Of a stretch of DNA of 64,000 nucleotides, positions 33,603 through 41,085 are shown piece by piece. The DNA comes from JACKCD01 sp041390905 (GTDB taxonomy: Bacteria > Chloroflexota > Anaerolineae > Promineifilales > Promineifilaceae): positions 1,240,001 through 1,304,000 of the forward strand of contig JAWKPA010000013.1 of the NCBI GenBank assembly GCA_041390905.1, in the 5' to 3' direction. The notes beneath the pieces were generated by a model, which saw nothing but the letters and a program-made list of their open reading frames with translations, did not search any database and was not told where the DNA came from. Within the stretch, counting starts at the first letter, position 1. Each line of letters begins with the position of its first letter. A program made the translations under genes and the position numbers.

Positions 33603-35791
33603 GATCTTTCCATTGGTACTGATTGTTGGGAAACAGGCAAAACGGCCGTTTCGGCAAATTCGACCACATCACCGGCCGGCAACGCCGCCACAGCCTTCCC
33701 TTCTTCCAGTGTTTCATTACCGGGATATTTAACCCGCACATGAAAACGCCCCTTGAGCGTTTCGATAAACGAAGCCCGAATCAGCCGCAAATCGCCCAGC
33801 GTTAGCCCAGAATCGTCTAGCTGACCCTCCATTAAATCATCATCCACCAGCGAATTAACCAGCTTCTCAATCGCCTTTTCCGTGTTAGGGCGCAGCGCAC
33901 TTGAGGTCGCCTCCACAGCATCCGCCAGCATCACAATGCCAGACTCCCGCGTGCGCGGGCGTGGGCCGGCATAACGAAACTTCTCCTTATCAACCTCGCT
34001 CTCATCACCACCCGCCTGCTCAATGGCCTTAAAATAAAACCCCTTAATCAGCCGCTGCCCGTGATGTTCGGCAATAAACTGCTGAATCCGGTGCGGCAAC
34101 CGATAACGCCGCGCCAGCTCCAGCCCATCGGTGACGTGGCTGGCAATAATCCGGGCGCTGGTATATGGGTCTAACGAATCATGGGGGTTAACCCCTTCCT
34201 GGTTTTCGGTGAAAAAAGGCGGGCGATTCATCTTGCCTACGTCATGATAAAACGCTCCCACCCGCACCAGCGGGCTGTTAGCCCCAATTCGCTCCGCTGC
34301 CTGCTCCGCTAAATTCGCCACAATCAGGCTGTGGTGATAGGTACCCGGTGCGCGGCGCAGCAGTTGTTGCAGCAAGGGGTGATCCAGACGGGACAAATCT
34401 TGTAGTTGCAGTATGGTAATGACCCCGAACAGGCTGCCCAAAATATAAAAGCCAACCAGGGTGAGGGCTGCCGACAGAATACCATTACCCACAGCAAAAA
34501 AGATTTGCTGGAGCAGAATCAGAACATCCACGTTTTGCGGCAGCCGGAAAACCAGCAGCACAAAAACATGCCCCAGTGCCCCTGCCAACCCTGCCCGGAA
34601 AAAGGCCGTCACTCGCTGCGCGTCACGCAGCGTCAGCACAGACATAATCCCGCCAGCAGCCAGATAAACGACCAGTTCCAGCGAGTTAGGGGCGATAAAG
34701 CCGACAATGGAAGCAATGACAACGGTGATCATGATTGCCAGCCGCGTTTCAAAAATGACGGCCAACAGCATGGACATGGCGGCAATGGGGTACCAATAAA
34801 GCAGGGCGGGTGTTGTCACCATTACCCGCGCCGCGATGGTGAAGAACAGGGTGATGGTTAGCAAAACGCCCAAATAGCGCGTTTTGACGGCAAATTCGCG
34901 GTGAAACTGCTGCCAGTACAGGGTGATCAGAACGGAGGATAACAAGGAAGCCATAAACAGGCTGGCTATATCGCGCCAATCGCGGTCGGGGCGCAGCAAA
35001 CCGAGTTCGGTCAGGATTTCCACATCTTCAGCCGTAACGATGTCGCCCGTTTGCAGAATTTGCTGCCCTTCCAAGACAATGCGATGGCGCGGCTCAATGG
35101 CAGCGGTGGCCTCTTCACGCTTCTGGCTGGTAGCTTCGAGGTTGGGGAAGACGTTGGCGACGATAAATTGGGGGGCGAGGTTGGTAACGGCCGTTTCCTG
35201 CGTTGGCGTCAAATCCGGGTTAGGCGACTGCCGCGCCGAACGGCGCACCGCACTCAATTCATCCGGCCGAATCTCCCGCCGCATCAGCTCATCAATAGTG
35301 CTAATGATCTCCGTCTTGGTCTGCTCATACTGCGCCGTATCCAGTGCCAGCACCGCCTTCCCCACCTCGGCCTCAATCGTCACCCCCTCAATAACACCCA
35401 GAACCAACAGTTTCTCGGCCTCATTGGCATACAAATCAGCGCGAACCACGTCAACAAAGGCAAAGATGGCGCGGGCATCACGCAGTTGCTCCCGACGAAT
35501 GCTGAGGTCAAACGGCGTGTATTCTGTTTCCACAGCGTTGGCCGCATCGTCTTTGGCCTGAGCCGTTAAAATATCGCTCTGATAATCAATGGAACGGGGC
35601 GCATACACATTCTCTGGGGCTGGCTTTCCAACTTCAACCATCACTTCGGCGTTGCCGCCGTAGTTGATGACCAAAATCAGGGTCATCCCCACTGTCAACA
35701 CGGTGACAAACAGCCACAGGAGCGACCCTTTTGCCAGGTCACGTAAACGGCCGTTGCCAATCTTTACCTGTTCCATCCGGTTGATGGTCAT
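33599..35791 (-). CDS. pgpH: PgpH-type 7TM-HD membrane phosphohydrolase
   Basis: 730 residues. After one N-terminal helix there is a long outside domain (about 45-290; ENVYAPRSIDYQSDILT, EPRHRIVLEGQQILQTGDIVT). Seven or so membrane helices (about 295-480) and a cytoplasmic HD domain follow, with HHSLIVANLAEQAAE, FYHDVGKM and the later EHHG and ESGIVMLADAVEA blocks. In Firmicutes this architecture is a c-di-AMP phosphodiesterase. The start could also be the ATG five codons later. c-di-AMP hydrolysis is expected from family knowledge; no cyclase is in the window. Confidence 0.92.
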   Translation of the reverse strand: MTINRMEQVKIGNGRLRDLAKGSLLWLFVTVLTVGMTLILVINYGGNAEVMVEVGKPAPENVYAPRSIDYQSDILTAQAKDDAANAVETEYTPFDLSIRREQLRDARAIFAFVDVVRADLYANEAEKLLVLGVIEGVTIEAEVGKAVLALDTAQYEQTKTEIISTIDELMRREIRPDELSAVRRSARQSPNPDLTPTQETAVTNLAPQFIVANVFPNLEATSQKREEATAAIEPRHRIVLEGQQILQTGDIVTAEDVEILTELGLLRPDRDWRDIASLFMASLLSSVLITLYWQQFHREFAVKTRYLGVLLTITLFFTIAARVMVTTPALLYWYPIAAMSMLLAVIFETRLAIMITVVIASIVGFIAPNSLELVVYLAAGGIMSVLTLRDAQRVTAFFRAGLAGALGHVFVLLVFRLPQNVDVLILLQQIFFAVGNGILSAALTLVGFYILGSLFGVITILQLQDLSRLDHPLLQQLLRRAPGTYHHSLIVANLAEQAAERIGANSPLVRVGAFYHDVGKMNRPPFFTENQEGVNPHDSLDPYTSARIIASHVTDGLELARRYRLPHRIQQFIAEHHGQRLIKGFYFKAIEQAGGDESEVDKEKFRYAGPRPRTRESGIVMLADAVEATSSALRPNTEKAIEKLVNSLVDDDLMEGQLDDSGLTLGDLRLIRASFIETLKGRFHVRVKYPGNETLEEGKAVAALPAGDVVEFAETAVLPVSQQSVPMERS

Positions 35792-35803
35792 GATGTCTAA
35801 ACG

Positions 35804-36247
35804 CTACTGGAGTAGGTCGCGCACAACCTGGTTGACCAAACGGCCGTCGGCTTTCCCCTTCAACTGCGCCATCAAACGCCCCATCACCTGCCCCATCCCC
35901 TTAGCATCCGTCACACCCAGCTCGGCAATCAGCCCCGAAGCGACCGCCCGCACCTCCGCCTCAGACATCATCTGCGGCAAATACGCCTCAATAATCACCA
36001 GTTCCGCCTGTTCCCCAGCCGCCAAATCTGCCCGCCCCGCATTTTCATAATCGCTGATGCTTTCACGCCGCTGCTTGGCCTGCTTGGTCAGCACCTCTTG
36101 CACCTCGGCATCATTCAACGTTTTCTGTCCATCTACCTCGGCTTGCTTAATCGCCGCCATCATTAAACGCAACACATCACGCCGCGCCGCCTCACCGCCG
36201 CGCATCGCTTCCTTTAAGTCATCTTGCAATTGCTGCTTTAAACTCAT
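35804..36247 (-). CDS. GatB/YqeY domain-containing protein
   Basis: 147 residues from ATG 36247, with GAGG 5 nt upstream. The YqeY fold is the free-standing form of the helical tail of GatB: SLKQQLQDDLKEAMRGGEAARRDVLRLMMAAIKQAE, then GMGQVMGRLMAQLKGKADGRLVNQVVRDLL. It may modulate tRNA-dependent amidation or bind tRNA, but the role of the stand-alone protein is unproven. It precedes pgpH by 12 nt and heads the block. Confidence 0.92.
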   Translation of the reverse strand: MSLKQQLQDDLKEAMRGGEAARRDVLRLMMAAIKQAEVDGQKTLNDAEVQEVLTKQAKQRRESISDYENAGRADLAAGEQAELVIIEAYLPQMMSEAEVRAVASGLIAELGVTDAKGMGQVMGRLMAQLKGKADGRLVNQVVRDLLQ

Positions 36248-36257
36248 TATTACCTCT

Positions 36258-36290
36258 AGGGTTGGAGATTGGAGATTGGAGATTGATTCT
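36258..36290. repeat. GGAGATT heptad tract, one arm
   Basis: Three GGAGATT heptamers directly upstream of the YqeY start; a complementary heptad tract lies about 200 nt away at 36484-36504, beyond a family A element. The arms may belong to one split hairpin. Confidence 0.65.
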
Positions 36291-36307
36291 CCTAATTCCA
36301 TGACCTA

Positions 36308-36405
36308 AGTAAGGAATGGAAATTAAATAACTTGCACATTTAGAAGTTCAACTTCTTCTGAGAAGTTGAACTTCTTGCGTAACTTATTTAATCCTCGTTC
36401 CTAAG
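36308..36405. repeat. Family A element (AGAAGTTCAACTTCT)
   Basis: Complete copy with TAAGGAATGG and CGTTCCTAAG ends and two self-complementary 15-nt arms. It lies between the two GGAGATT tracts, consistent with insertion into a family B hairpin region. Confidence 0.85.
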
Positions 36406-36516
36406 CAAGCCAGAATCAAACGATAGTGCATCATCAACGGCAAGAATAACCAAAATTCAAGATTGGCTGATGCAGCAGGGTACTAATCTCCAATCTCCAA
36501 TCTCTTGATAGTACCC

Positions 36517-36909
36517 CTATTCACGCATCATTGTAACATTGGCAGGGTCGGTGTCAACAAGCCCCCTGACCAATTTGTCATACCGCTGAGCCTCTTCCAG
36601 GTTGTTCAGAAGTTCATGGCAGTTCTTCAAGTTCACATAAAGCGAAAAGTAAAACGGCTTGACACGTTCATCAGATACTTGGTTCGCACGCTTCAGCGCC
36701 TCCTGATGCCAATGCAATCTCTCCTGCACAGGTGCCTCCAGGCGCATTAAAATATGGCCCAAATAATGGGCAGCTACGCACGCCTCGTAATCGTCCTGCG
36801 CCATGACCCATGCCTCTTGGTACAAAGCATGAGCTTGCTGTAGCTCCCCGTGAAATTCAGCCTGCGTGCCACGCAAACAGAGCTGGACAATGGGGTTATC
36901 AAGTTGCAT
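36517..36909 (-). CDS. TPR-like helical protein, 130 residues
   Basis: It begins at ATG 36909 (GTG 36915 is possible), inside the end of the methyltransferase gene. TPR-like helix pairs are visible: AEFHGELQQAHALYQEAWVMAQ, ACVAAHYLGHILMRLEAPVQERLHW and YVNLKNCHELLNNLEEAQRYDKLV. These scaffold protein contacts; no catalytic motif is seen. The overlap and shared direction suggest a transcript with the methyltransferase. Confidence 0.75.
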   Translation of the reverse strand: MQLDNPIVQLCLRGTQAEFHGELQQAHALYQEAWVMAQDDYEACVAAHYLGHILMRLEAPVQERLHWHQEALKRANQVSDERVKPFYFSLYVNLKNCHELLNNLEEAQRYDKLVRGLVDTDPANVTMMRE

Positions 36910-37627
36910 CGGCACTTGTAGTAGCCATCAAAATAGTGTAGAGGCTCAAATTGCCTTCTTTGCCGTCGCTGCGAAATTGCCCAATAACCTGCAAATCGGC
37001 GGCGGCGGCCATAACGGCCGTTTCTGCCTCATCAATCATCGCCACATAGCGCAACCCAAAGCCATCTTGCCGCCACGTCAGCAAATAATCCGTCCCGTCC
37101 ACATCCGCCGCCGTCAGCCCAACCTCCGCCCAGTCGCGCACCTTCCGCTGCTGCCGCTCACTCTCCATAAACTGCCAGTTCGACAACATAATCCGTCCAC
37201 CCGGCTGCAGCACCCGCCGCATCCCTTGCAGCAGTGCCACCCGGTTTTCCCGCCCCGGCACATGGTGCATGGCCGCCAGGCACACCACCAAATCAAACGC
37301 CCCCAGCCCGTCCAAACAGTCGGCGCGGCTCATGTCGCGGGGCAAAAAGGTGGCGTTGGGCAGCATTTCCGCCCCTTTTGCCAGCAGCTCCACCGTAAAA
37401 TCCACCCCTACGTACCGATCAAAGGGGTGGTGCTGCTGGAGAAAGTGACCAAAACGGCCGTTTCCACACCCCACATCCAGCACCGTCCCACACTGCTGCG
37501 GCAAAAACGGCAGCAATGCCAAAAAGCCCACCTGCGGATGCGCCCGCGACCGCGCAAACGGATCCGCTAAACTAGCATAAAACCGCCGATTCAACTCACC
37601 TAACTGCCGCGCCACTTCTGGTTTCAT
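36899..37627 (-). CDS. Class I SAM-dependent methyltransferase
   Basis: 242 residues from ATG 37627; the longer frame only reads the repeat upstream. Motif I VLDVGCGNGRFGHFL (about 50-64), strand 2 YVGVDFTVELLAKG, motif II FDLVVCLAAMHHVPG and motif III VLQPGGRIMLSNWQF are all canonical. The N-terminal RRFYASLADPFARSRAHPQVGF is reminiscent of Trm9-like tRNA-wobble methylases, but this is a loose resemblance. It lies between two TPR-protein genes on one strand. The substrate is unknown. Confidence 0.88.
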   Translation of the reverse strand: MKPEVARQLGELNRRFYASLADPFARSRAHPQVGFLALLPFLPQQCGTVLDVGCGNGRFGHFLQQHHPFDRYVGVDFTVELLAKGAEMLPNATFLPRDMSRADCLDGLGAFDLVVCLAAMHHVPGRENRVALLQGMRRVLQPGGRIMLSNWQFMESERQQRKVRDWAEVGLTAADVDGTDYLLTWRQDGFGLRYVAMIDEAETAVMAAAADLQVIGQFRSDGKEGNLSLYTILMATTSADAT

Positions 37628-37632
37628 ACGCA

Positions 37633-37697
37633 AATGGGAGACTGGGGATTGGCGATTGAGAGATTCACTCTTCAATCGCCAATCCCCAATCTCCTAA
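37633..37697. repeat. Heptad hairpin (family B, TTGGCGA variant)
   Basis: A mixture of GGGAGAC, TGGGGAT and TGGCGAT heptamers faces complementary heptamers; it overlaps the last codons of the TPR gene. Confidence 0.75.
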
Positions 37698-38548
37698 TCA
37701 CCAATCTCTCCCTCCCCCAACCGCTTCAACCGCTCCAACCGCGCCCCCTCATTTGCCACCAGCCACCCATCCTGCGACAGCAGCCCATACGCCTGCCCAA
37801 AATACGGCCGCGCCTCTTCCGCACGCCCCAGCAGCAGCAAACATTCTCCCAGCTCTTCAAACACATAGCCATCCTGTTCCCCCGCCGCCAATTCCTGCTG
37901 CCGCGCCAACGCCTCCTCCACCCGCCCCAGCGAGCGCAGCGTGCGGGCAATGCACCACTTGGCTACGCGAATATTTTCCGCGTTGCCCTGCGCCTGCCGA
38001 AACGCCAACGCCTGCTCAAACAGCACCAGTGCCCGATCATAATTGCCCAAATCATGGTACGTCCAGGCCAAATTGTTGGTCAGCGACCCCACCCAGCCCC
38101 GTGCCCTGGGGTCATCCGACTGCGCCGCTACTGCCAGCGCCTGCTCATTCCACTCAATTTGCGCCGCCGAAGGATCAACAATCGCCAGCATGTGAAGCGC
38201 GTCCACCGTGTAAAAATCAGCCCCCAACACCGCCGCCTGTTCATACGCCGCCATAAACAGCGGCCGCGCCGCCCCTTTATCCCCCGCCGAATTAAAGCAA
38301 CGCCCCCGCTCCAGCAAACAGCGCACCTGGGCAATGGTTCCCGCCTGCGCCACCCCCTCTACCCGATCCAGCAGCTCGTGCGCCGCCGCAAACTGTCGCT
38401 GCAACCCCAGCGTCCGCGCCAGCTGCGTCAACAGTTGCGCCAAATAATCGGCATCGCCAGCCGCCTCAGCCTCTGGCAGTAAAGCACGAAATTTGGCCTC
38501 GGTTTCGGCCGGCCGACCGTAATCCCACAGTTCGTCAAAATCAACCAT
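37694..38548 (-). CDS. Tetratricopeptide-repeat protein, 284 residues
   Basis: Helical throughout, with about six TPR-like units: ALLPEAEAAGDADYLAQLLTQLARTLG, LFMAAYEQAAVLGADFYTVDALH, LTNNLAWTYHDLGNYDRALVLFEQAL and ELGECLLLLGRAEEARPYFGQAY. It is cytoplasmic, with no signal. Such proteins scaffold partners or sense peptides. It is separated from the downstream methyltransferase gene only by a repeat. Its last residues (GEGEIGD) are encoded within the repeat, showing that repeat insertion has reset the C-terminus. Confidence 0.85.
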   Translation of the reverse strand: MVDFDELWDYGRPAETEAKFRALLPEAEAAGDADYLAQLLTQLARTLGLQRQFAAAHELLDRVEGVAQAGTIAQVRCLLERGRCFNSAGDKGAARPLFMAAYEQAAVLGADFYTVDALHMLAIVDPSAAQIEWNEQALAVAAQSDDPRARGWVGSLTNNLAWTYHDLGNYDRALVLFEQALAFRQAQGNAENIRVAKWCIARTLRSLGRVEEALARQQELAAGEQDGYVFEELGECLLLLGRAEEARPYFGQAYGLLSQDGWLVANEGARLERLKRLGEGEIGD

Positions 38549-38562
38549 TTTTTGATACCAGT

Positions 38563-38675
38563 AATCGGTTATCAGTTATCAGTTATCAGTTATCAGTTAT
38601 CAGTGACCCCAACCGATTACCGTACACGAAGTGGTCGTGAAACGACATTACTGTTTACCGATTACCGATTACTGT
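38563..38675. repeat. Heptad hairpin (unit GTTATCA) with outer ATCGGTAA arms
   Basis: Four to five GTTATCA heptamers, then an ACCGATTACC/GTTTACCGATTACCG region. A second member with AAACAGT heptamers is at 40270-40402; both share TAATCGGT ends. Confidence 0.8.
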
Positions 38676-39328
38676 CCAACCCGCGACACCTGCACATTGT
38701 CAAACGCCACCTGCAGCCCTGTGTGTCCAAACGTCCCGGCATCCAGGGCAATGCCGCCCAGCGAATAGGTGCTGTCCGTCACCTGCTGCACCTCAATGCC
38801 GTTGACAAAAAAGGTGAGGGTGGCACCAACGGCCGTTATTTTGATCTCATTCGCCACATTCAGCCCCTGGTTAATCGCCGGAGCCGTCGGCCAATCATCG
38901 CTCAACCGCAGCCAACGGCCGTTTTCCCGCCGCTCTATCACATACGTCCCCTCGCTGGTCATGGCAAAGCGGTAAAACTGCTCCGGGCTAACCATGCGAA
39001 ACAGCACCCCATAGCTGCTGTCCAGGCTCCCCTGAAGCTGGCTTACGTCCACTGTCAGCACAAAATTGTCAAACAGTTCGTTGGCTAAGGCACTGTACTG
39101 CACGGTGTTGGGGGCGTTGATTTCGATGGCAAGCTGCTCGTTCAGAACGGCCGTTTTCCCCACCTCATCCTGCTCCAGCAGCCACGCCCCCGTCTGCCCC
39201 GGCGCAAAGTTGTCATAAAACAGCGTGTTGGCATCCAACTGCGGCCGAACCGCATCAGCCTGCTCCTCGCCACCGCCACCACAGCCAACCAGCAGCACAA
39301 CCAGCAGCCAAATGATCTGTCTTTTCAT
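38669..39328 (-). CDS. Lipoprotein with a concanavalin-like (DUF1080/LamG-type) domain, copy 1
   Basis: 219 residues from ATG 39328; lipobox LLVGC (Cys about 16). The mature part is a beta-sandwich: LFYDNFAPGQTGAWLLEQDEVGKTAVLN, GVLFRMVSPEQFYRFAMTSEGTYVIERREN, LTFFVNGIEVQQVTDSTYSLGGIALDAGTFGHTGLQVAFDNVQV. It fits the 3-keto-disaccharide hydrolase/LamG-like group often found on glycan-binding proteins, but no catalytic role is implied. A paralogue follows. Stop and start lie within repeats on both sides. Confidence 0.82.
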   Translation of the reverse strand: MKRQIIWLLVVLLVGCGGGGEEQADAVRPQLDANTLFYDNFAPGQTGAWLLEQDEVGKTAVLNEQLAIEINAPNTVQYSALANELFDNFVLTVDVSQLQGSLDSSYGVLFRMVSPEQFYRFAMTSEGTYVIERRENGRWLRLSDDWPTAPAINQGLNVANEIKITAVGATLTFFVNGIEVQQVTDSTYSLGGIALDAGTFGHTGLQVAFDNVQVSRVGQ

Positions 39329-39341
39329 GCTTTTACTCAAA

Positions 39342-39412
39342 GGGAGATTAGGAATTGGAGATTGGAGAGTTGAGAAAAGCGGCAATCTCTCATCTCCAAT
39401 CCCCAATCTCGT
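39342..39412. repeat. GGAGATT heptad hairpin (family B)
   Basis: GGAGATT-type heptamers, a GTTGAGAAAAGCGG-like spacer and complementary heptamers between the paralogous lipoprotein genes. Confidence 0.8.
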
Positions 39413-40090
39413 CTAAGGCGCCGCTACCCGCACATTATCAAAGGCAACAACGGCCGTTCCTGGCTCAAACGTACTCACCCCCAACCCAATATCACCCGTC
39501 ACAAACGTCGGATCCGTCACCGTCAGCAGCGGCAACCCATTCACCGCCAAGCTCAACTCATTCCCCACACAGCTAACCCGCAACTGGTTCGTGGCAATCC
39601 CCTGGTTAATCACATCCGAGAATTGATACTTCCCATCCGGCGTCAAGTAAGCAATCTGGTCACTGCCCGACTGGTATTTGCCAATTGCATAATACCCGTC
39701 ACCGCTCACCAAAAACAGGTAAAAATTCGACGCATTCTGATAGCGACACACCACCCCATACGCATTGTTATTTGGCCCCGCCGTTTGCCGCGCCTGCACC
39801 GTAATCACCACATCATCAAAACTGCGCTGCGTATTGGTCCAGCCAATCTGCCCCGGCTGGCTAGTGGTAATTTGCAGCACACCGTCGGCAATATCTGCCA
39901 CCACCCCCCCCTGGTTGTATAGCGTCCAGCCACACACATCCCCTGCCTCAAAATCATCTTCAAACAGGGAAACGGCCGTTACACATGGATCCTCACCCGA
40001 CGGCAGCAGCGAGCAACCGCCCAGCAGCAGCCCTACCAACAGGAACACAACAAACAATCGGCCAAATTCAGATATGTTTCTCGTCATCAT
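39413..40090 (-). CDS. Lipoprotein with a concanavalin-like domain, copy 2
   Basis: 225 residues; ATG 40090 (or 40087) lies inside the end of the small CcmD-like gene. Lipobox LLGGC, then a sandwich domain with FEDDFEAGDVCGWTLY, AYGVVCRYQNASNFYLFLVSGDGYYAIGKY, NELSLAVNGLPLLTV and AVVAFDNVRV, the same layout as the next gene. The two look like a duplication separated by a hairpin repeat. Probably displayed on the outer face of the membrane; the ligand is unknown. Confidence 0.83.
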   Translation of the reverse strand: MMTRNISEFGRLFVVFLLVGLLLGGCSLLPSGEDPCVTAVSLFEDDFEAGDVCGWTLYNQGGVVADIADGVLQITTSQPGQIGWTNTQRSFDDVVITVQARQTAGPNNNAYGVVCRYQNASNFYLFLVSGDGYYAIGKYQSGSDQIAYLTPDGKYQFSDVINQGIATNQLRVSCVGNELSLAVNGLPLLTVTDPTFVTGDIGLGVSTFEPGTAVVAFDNVRVAAP

Positions 40091-40223
40091 CCAAAATTTT
40101 TTTCAATGCCTCAATCTCATGCTCCAACGCCTGCTGCGAACGCGACGTGGTGAGATAGTAAACAAAAACAGCCAACCAAAGCAAAATAATAATCGCCGCA
40201 ATCAGCGGCAAACTCTCAAACAT
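40068..40223 (-). CDS. Small CcmD-like single-span membrane protein, 51 residues
   Basis: ATG 40223 has GGAGAGG 8 nt upstream. One N-terminal helix (LPLIAAIIILLWLAVFVYYL) is followed by a charged amphipathic helix (ALEHEIEALKKILDDDEK), the CcmD-family pattern (haem-handling accessory in cytochrome c maturation). No other ccm gene is nearby, so the name is by resemblance only. Its end overlaps the start of the downstream lipoprotein gene by 23 nt, indicating coupled translation. Confidence 0.65.
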   Translation of the reverse strand: MFESLPLIAAIIILLWLAVFVYYLTTSRSQQALEHEIEALKKILDDDEKHI

Positions 40224-40269
40224 CGTACCAACCTCTCCATTTTAAGCGATCCCACCCAAATGATCACAT

Positions 40270-40402
40270 GATTCGGTCAACGGTAAACAGTAATCAGTAA
40301 ACAGTAAACAGTAAACAGTAAACAGTAATCGGTCTGCTGCCAGAGTAAGTTACCACAAGTGGACCAAACTGATAACTGATTACCGATAACTGATTACCGA
40401 TT
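40270..40402. repeat. Heptad hairpin (unit AAACAGT)
   Basis: Five or more AAACAGT heptamers on the left, and ATAACTGATTACCG units on the right. Confidence 0.8.
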
Positions 40403-40410
40403 CTACCCCC

Positions 40411-40974
40411 TTACGCCAACTTATCCCACAATGGTTCCGCCACCCCCCGCTCAAAGTTCTCCAGCCGCGCCATCACAAACAATGCGTCCGAAAGCCGGTT
40501 TAGATAAGGCACCACAAACGCCCCAATTGGCTCCAGCCGCCCCAGGGCAATTACCTCCCGCTCGGCACGGCGGCACACCGTCCGCGCCACGTGCAAATGC
40601 GCCGCCCCCACCGACCCGCCGGGCAGGATAAAGTTTTCCAGCGGCCCTACAATCTCATTACATTCGTCAATCATCTTTTCCAACGCCAGCACATGCCGTT
40701 CTTCAATTTGCGGGATGTTATACTTCACCTTGTCTTCTTCCAAAATGCACAAATCTGACCCCAGGTGAAACAGCTCATTCTGAATGGTGGGCAAAAATGC
40801 CGCCAATCGCTCACACAAGCCATGCGCCACCGCCACCCCCAAACAGGAATTCAGCTCATCCACCGTGCCATACGCCTGCACCCGCAGCGAATCCTTTGCC
40901 ACCCGCTGCCCTCCGCCCAACCCCGTTGAGCCATCATCCCCTTTCCGCGTGTAAATCTTTGTCAATCTCGGCAT
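40411..40974 (-). CDS. ATP:cob(I)alamin adenosyltransferase, PduO type
   Basis: 187 residues from ATG 40974, with AGGA 6 nt upstream. It transfers adenosyl from ATP to cob(I)alamin, making coenzyme B12. PduO motifs: the ATP-binding N-terminus TRKGDDGSTGLGGGQRVAKDSLRVQAYGTVDELNS, the corrin/ATP block HVARTVCRRAEREV with the key Arg residues, and PYLNRLSDALFVMAR. It lies at the end of the cobalamin import locus (ECF subunits and surface binders directly upstream on the same strand), so it would adenosylate imported vitamin. Confidence 0.95.
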   Translation of the reverse strand: MPRLTKIYTRKGDDGSTGLGGGQRVAKDSLRVQAYGTVDELNSCLGVAVAHGLCERLAAFLPTIQNELFHLGSDLCILEEDKVKYNIPQIEERHVLALEKMIDECNEIVGPLENFILPGGSVGAAHLHVARTVCRRAEREVIALGRLEPIGAFVVPYLNRLSDALFVMARLENFERGVAEPLWDKLA

Positions 40975-40992
40975 CTTCTTTCCTTTTTTAAA

Positions 40993-41085
40993 GCAATGGG
41001 ACGCAGATTCACCTGATTTTCCTGATTTCCCTGATTTTTATCAGGTATATCAGGTTTATCAGAAAAATCTGCGTCCTATTCTCTT
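40993..41085. repeat. GGACGCAGATTT family inverted repeat, complete copy
   Basis: Arms GGGACGCAGATT and AAATCTGCGTCC, with several CCTGATTTT/CCTGATTTC 9-mers and complementary ATCAGG units between them. It serves as the reference copy for the interrupted one at 10249-10410. Confidence 0.85.
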
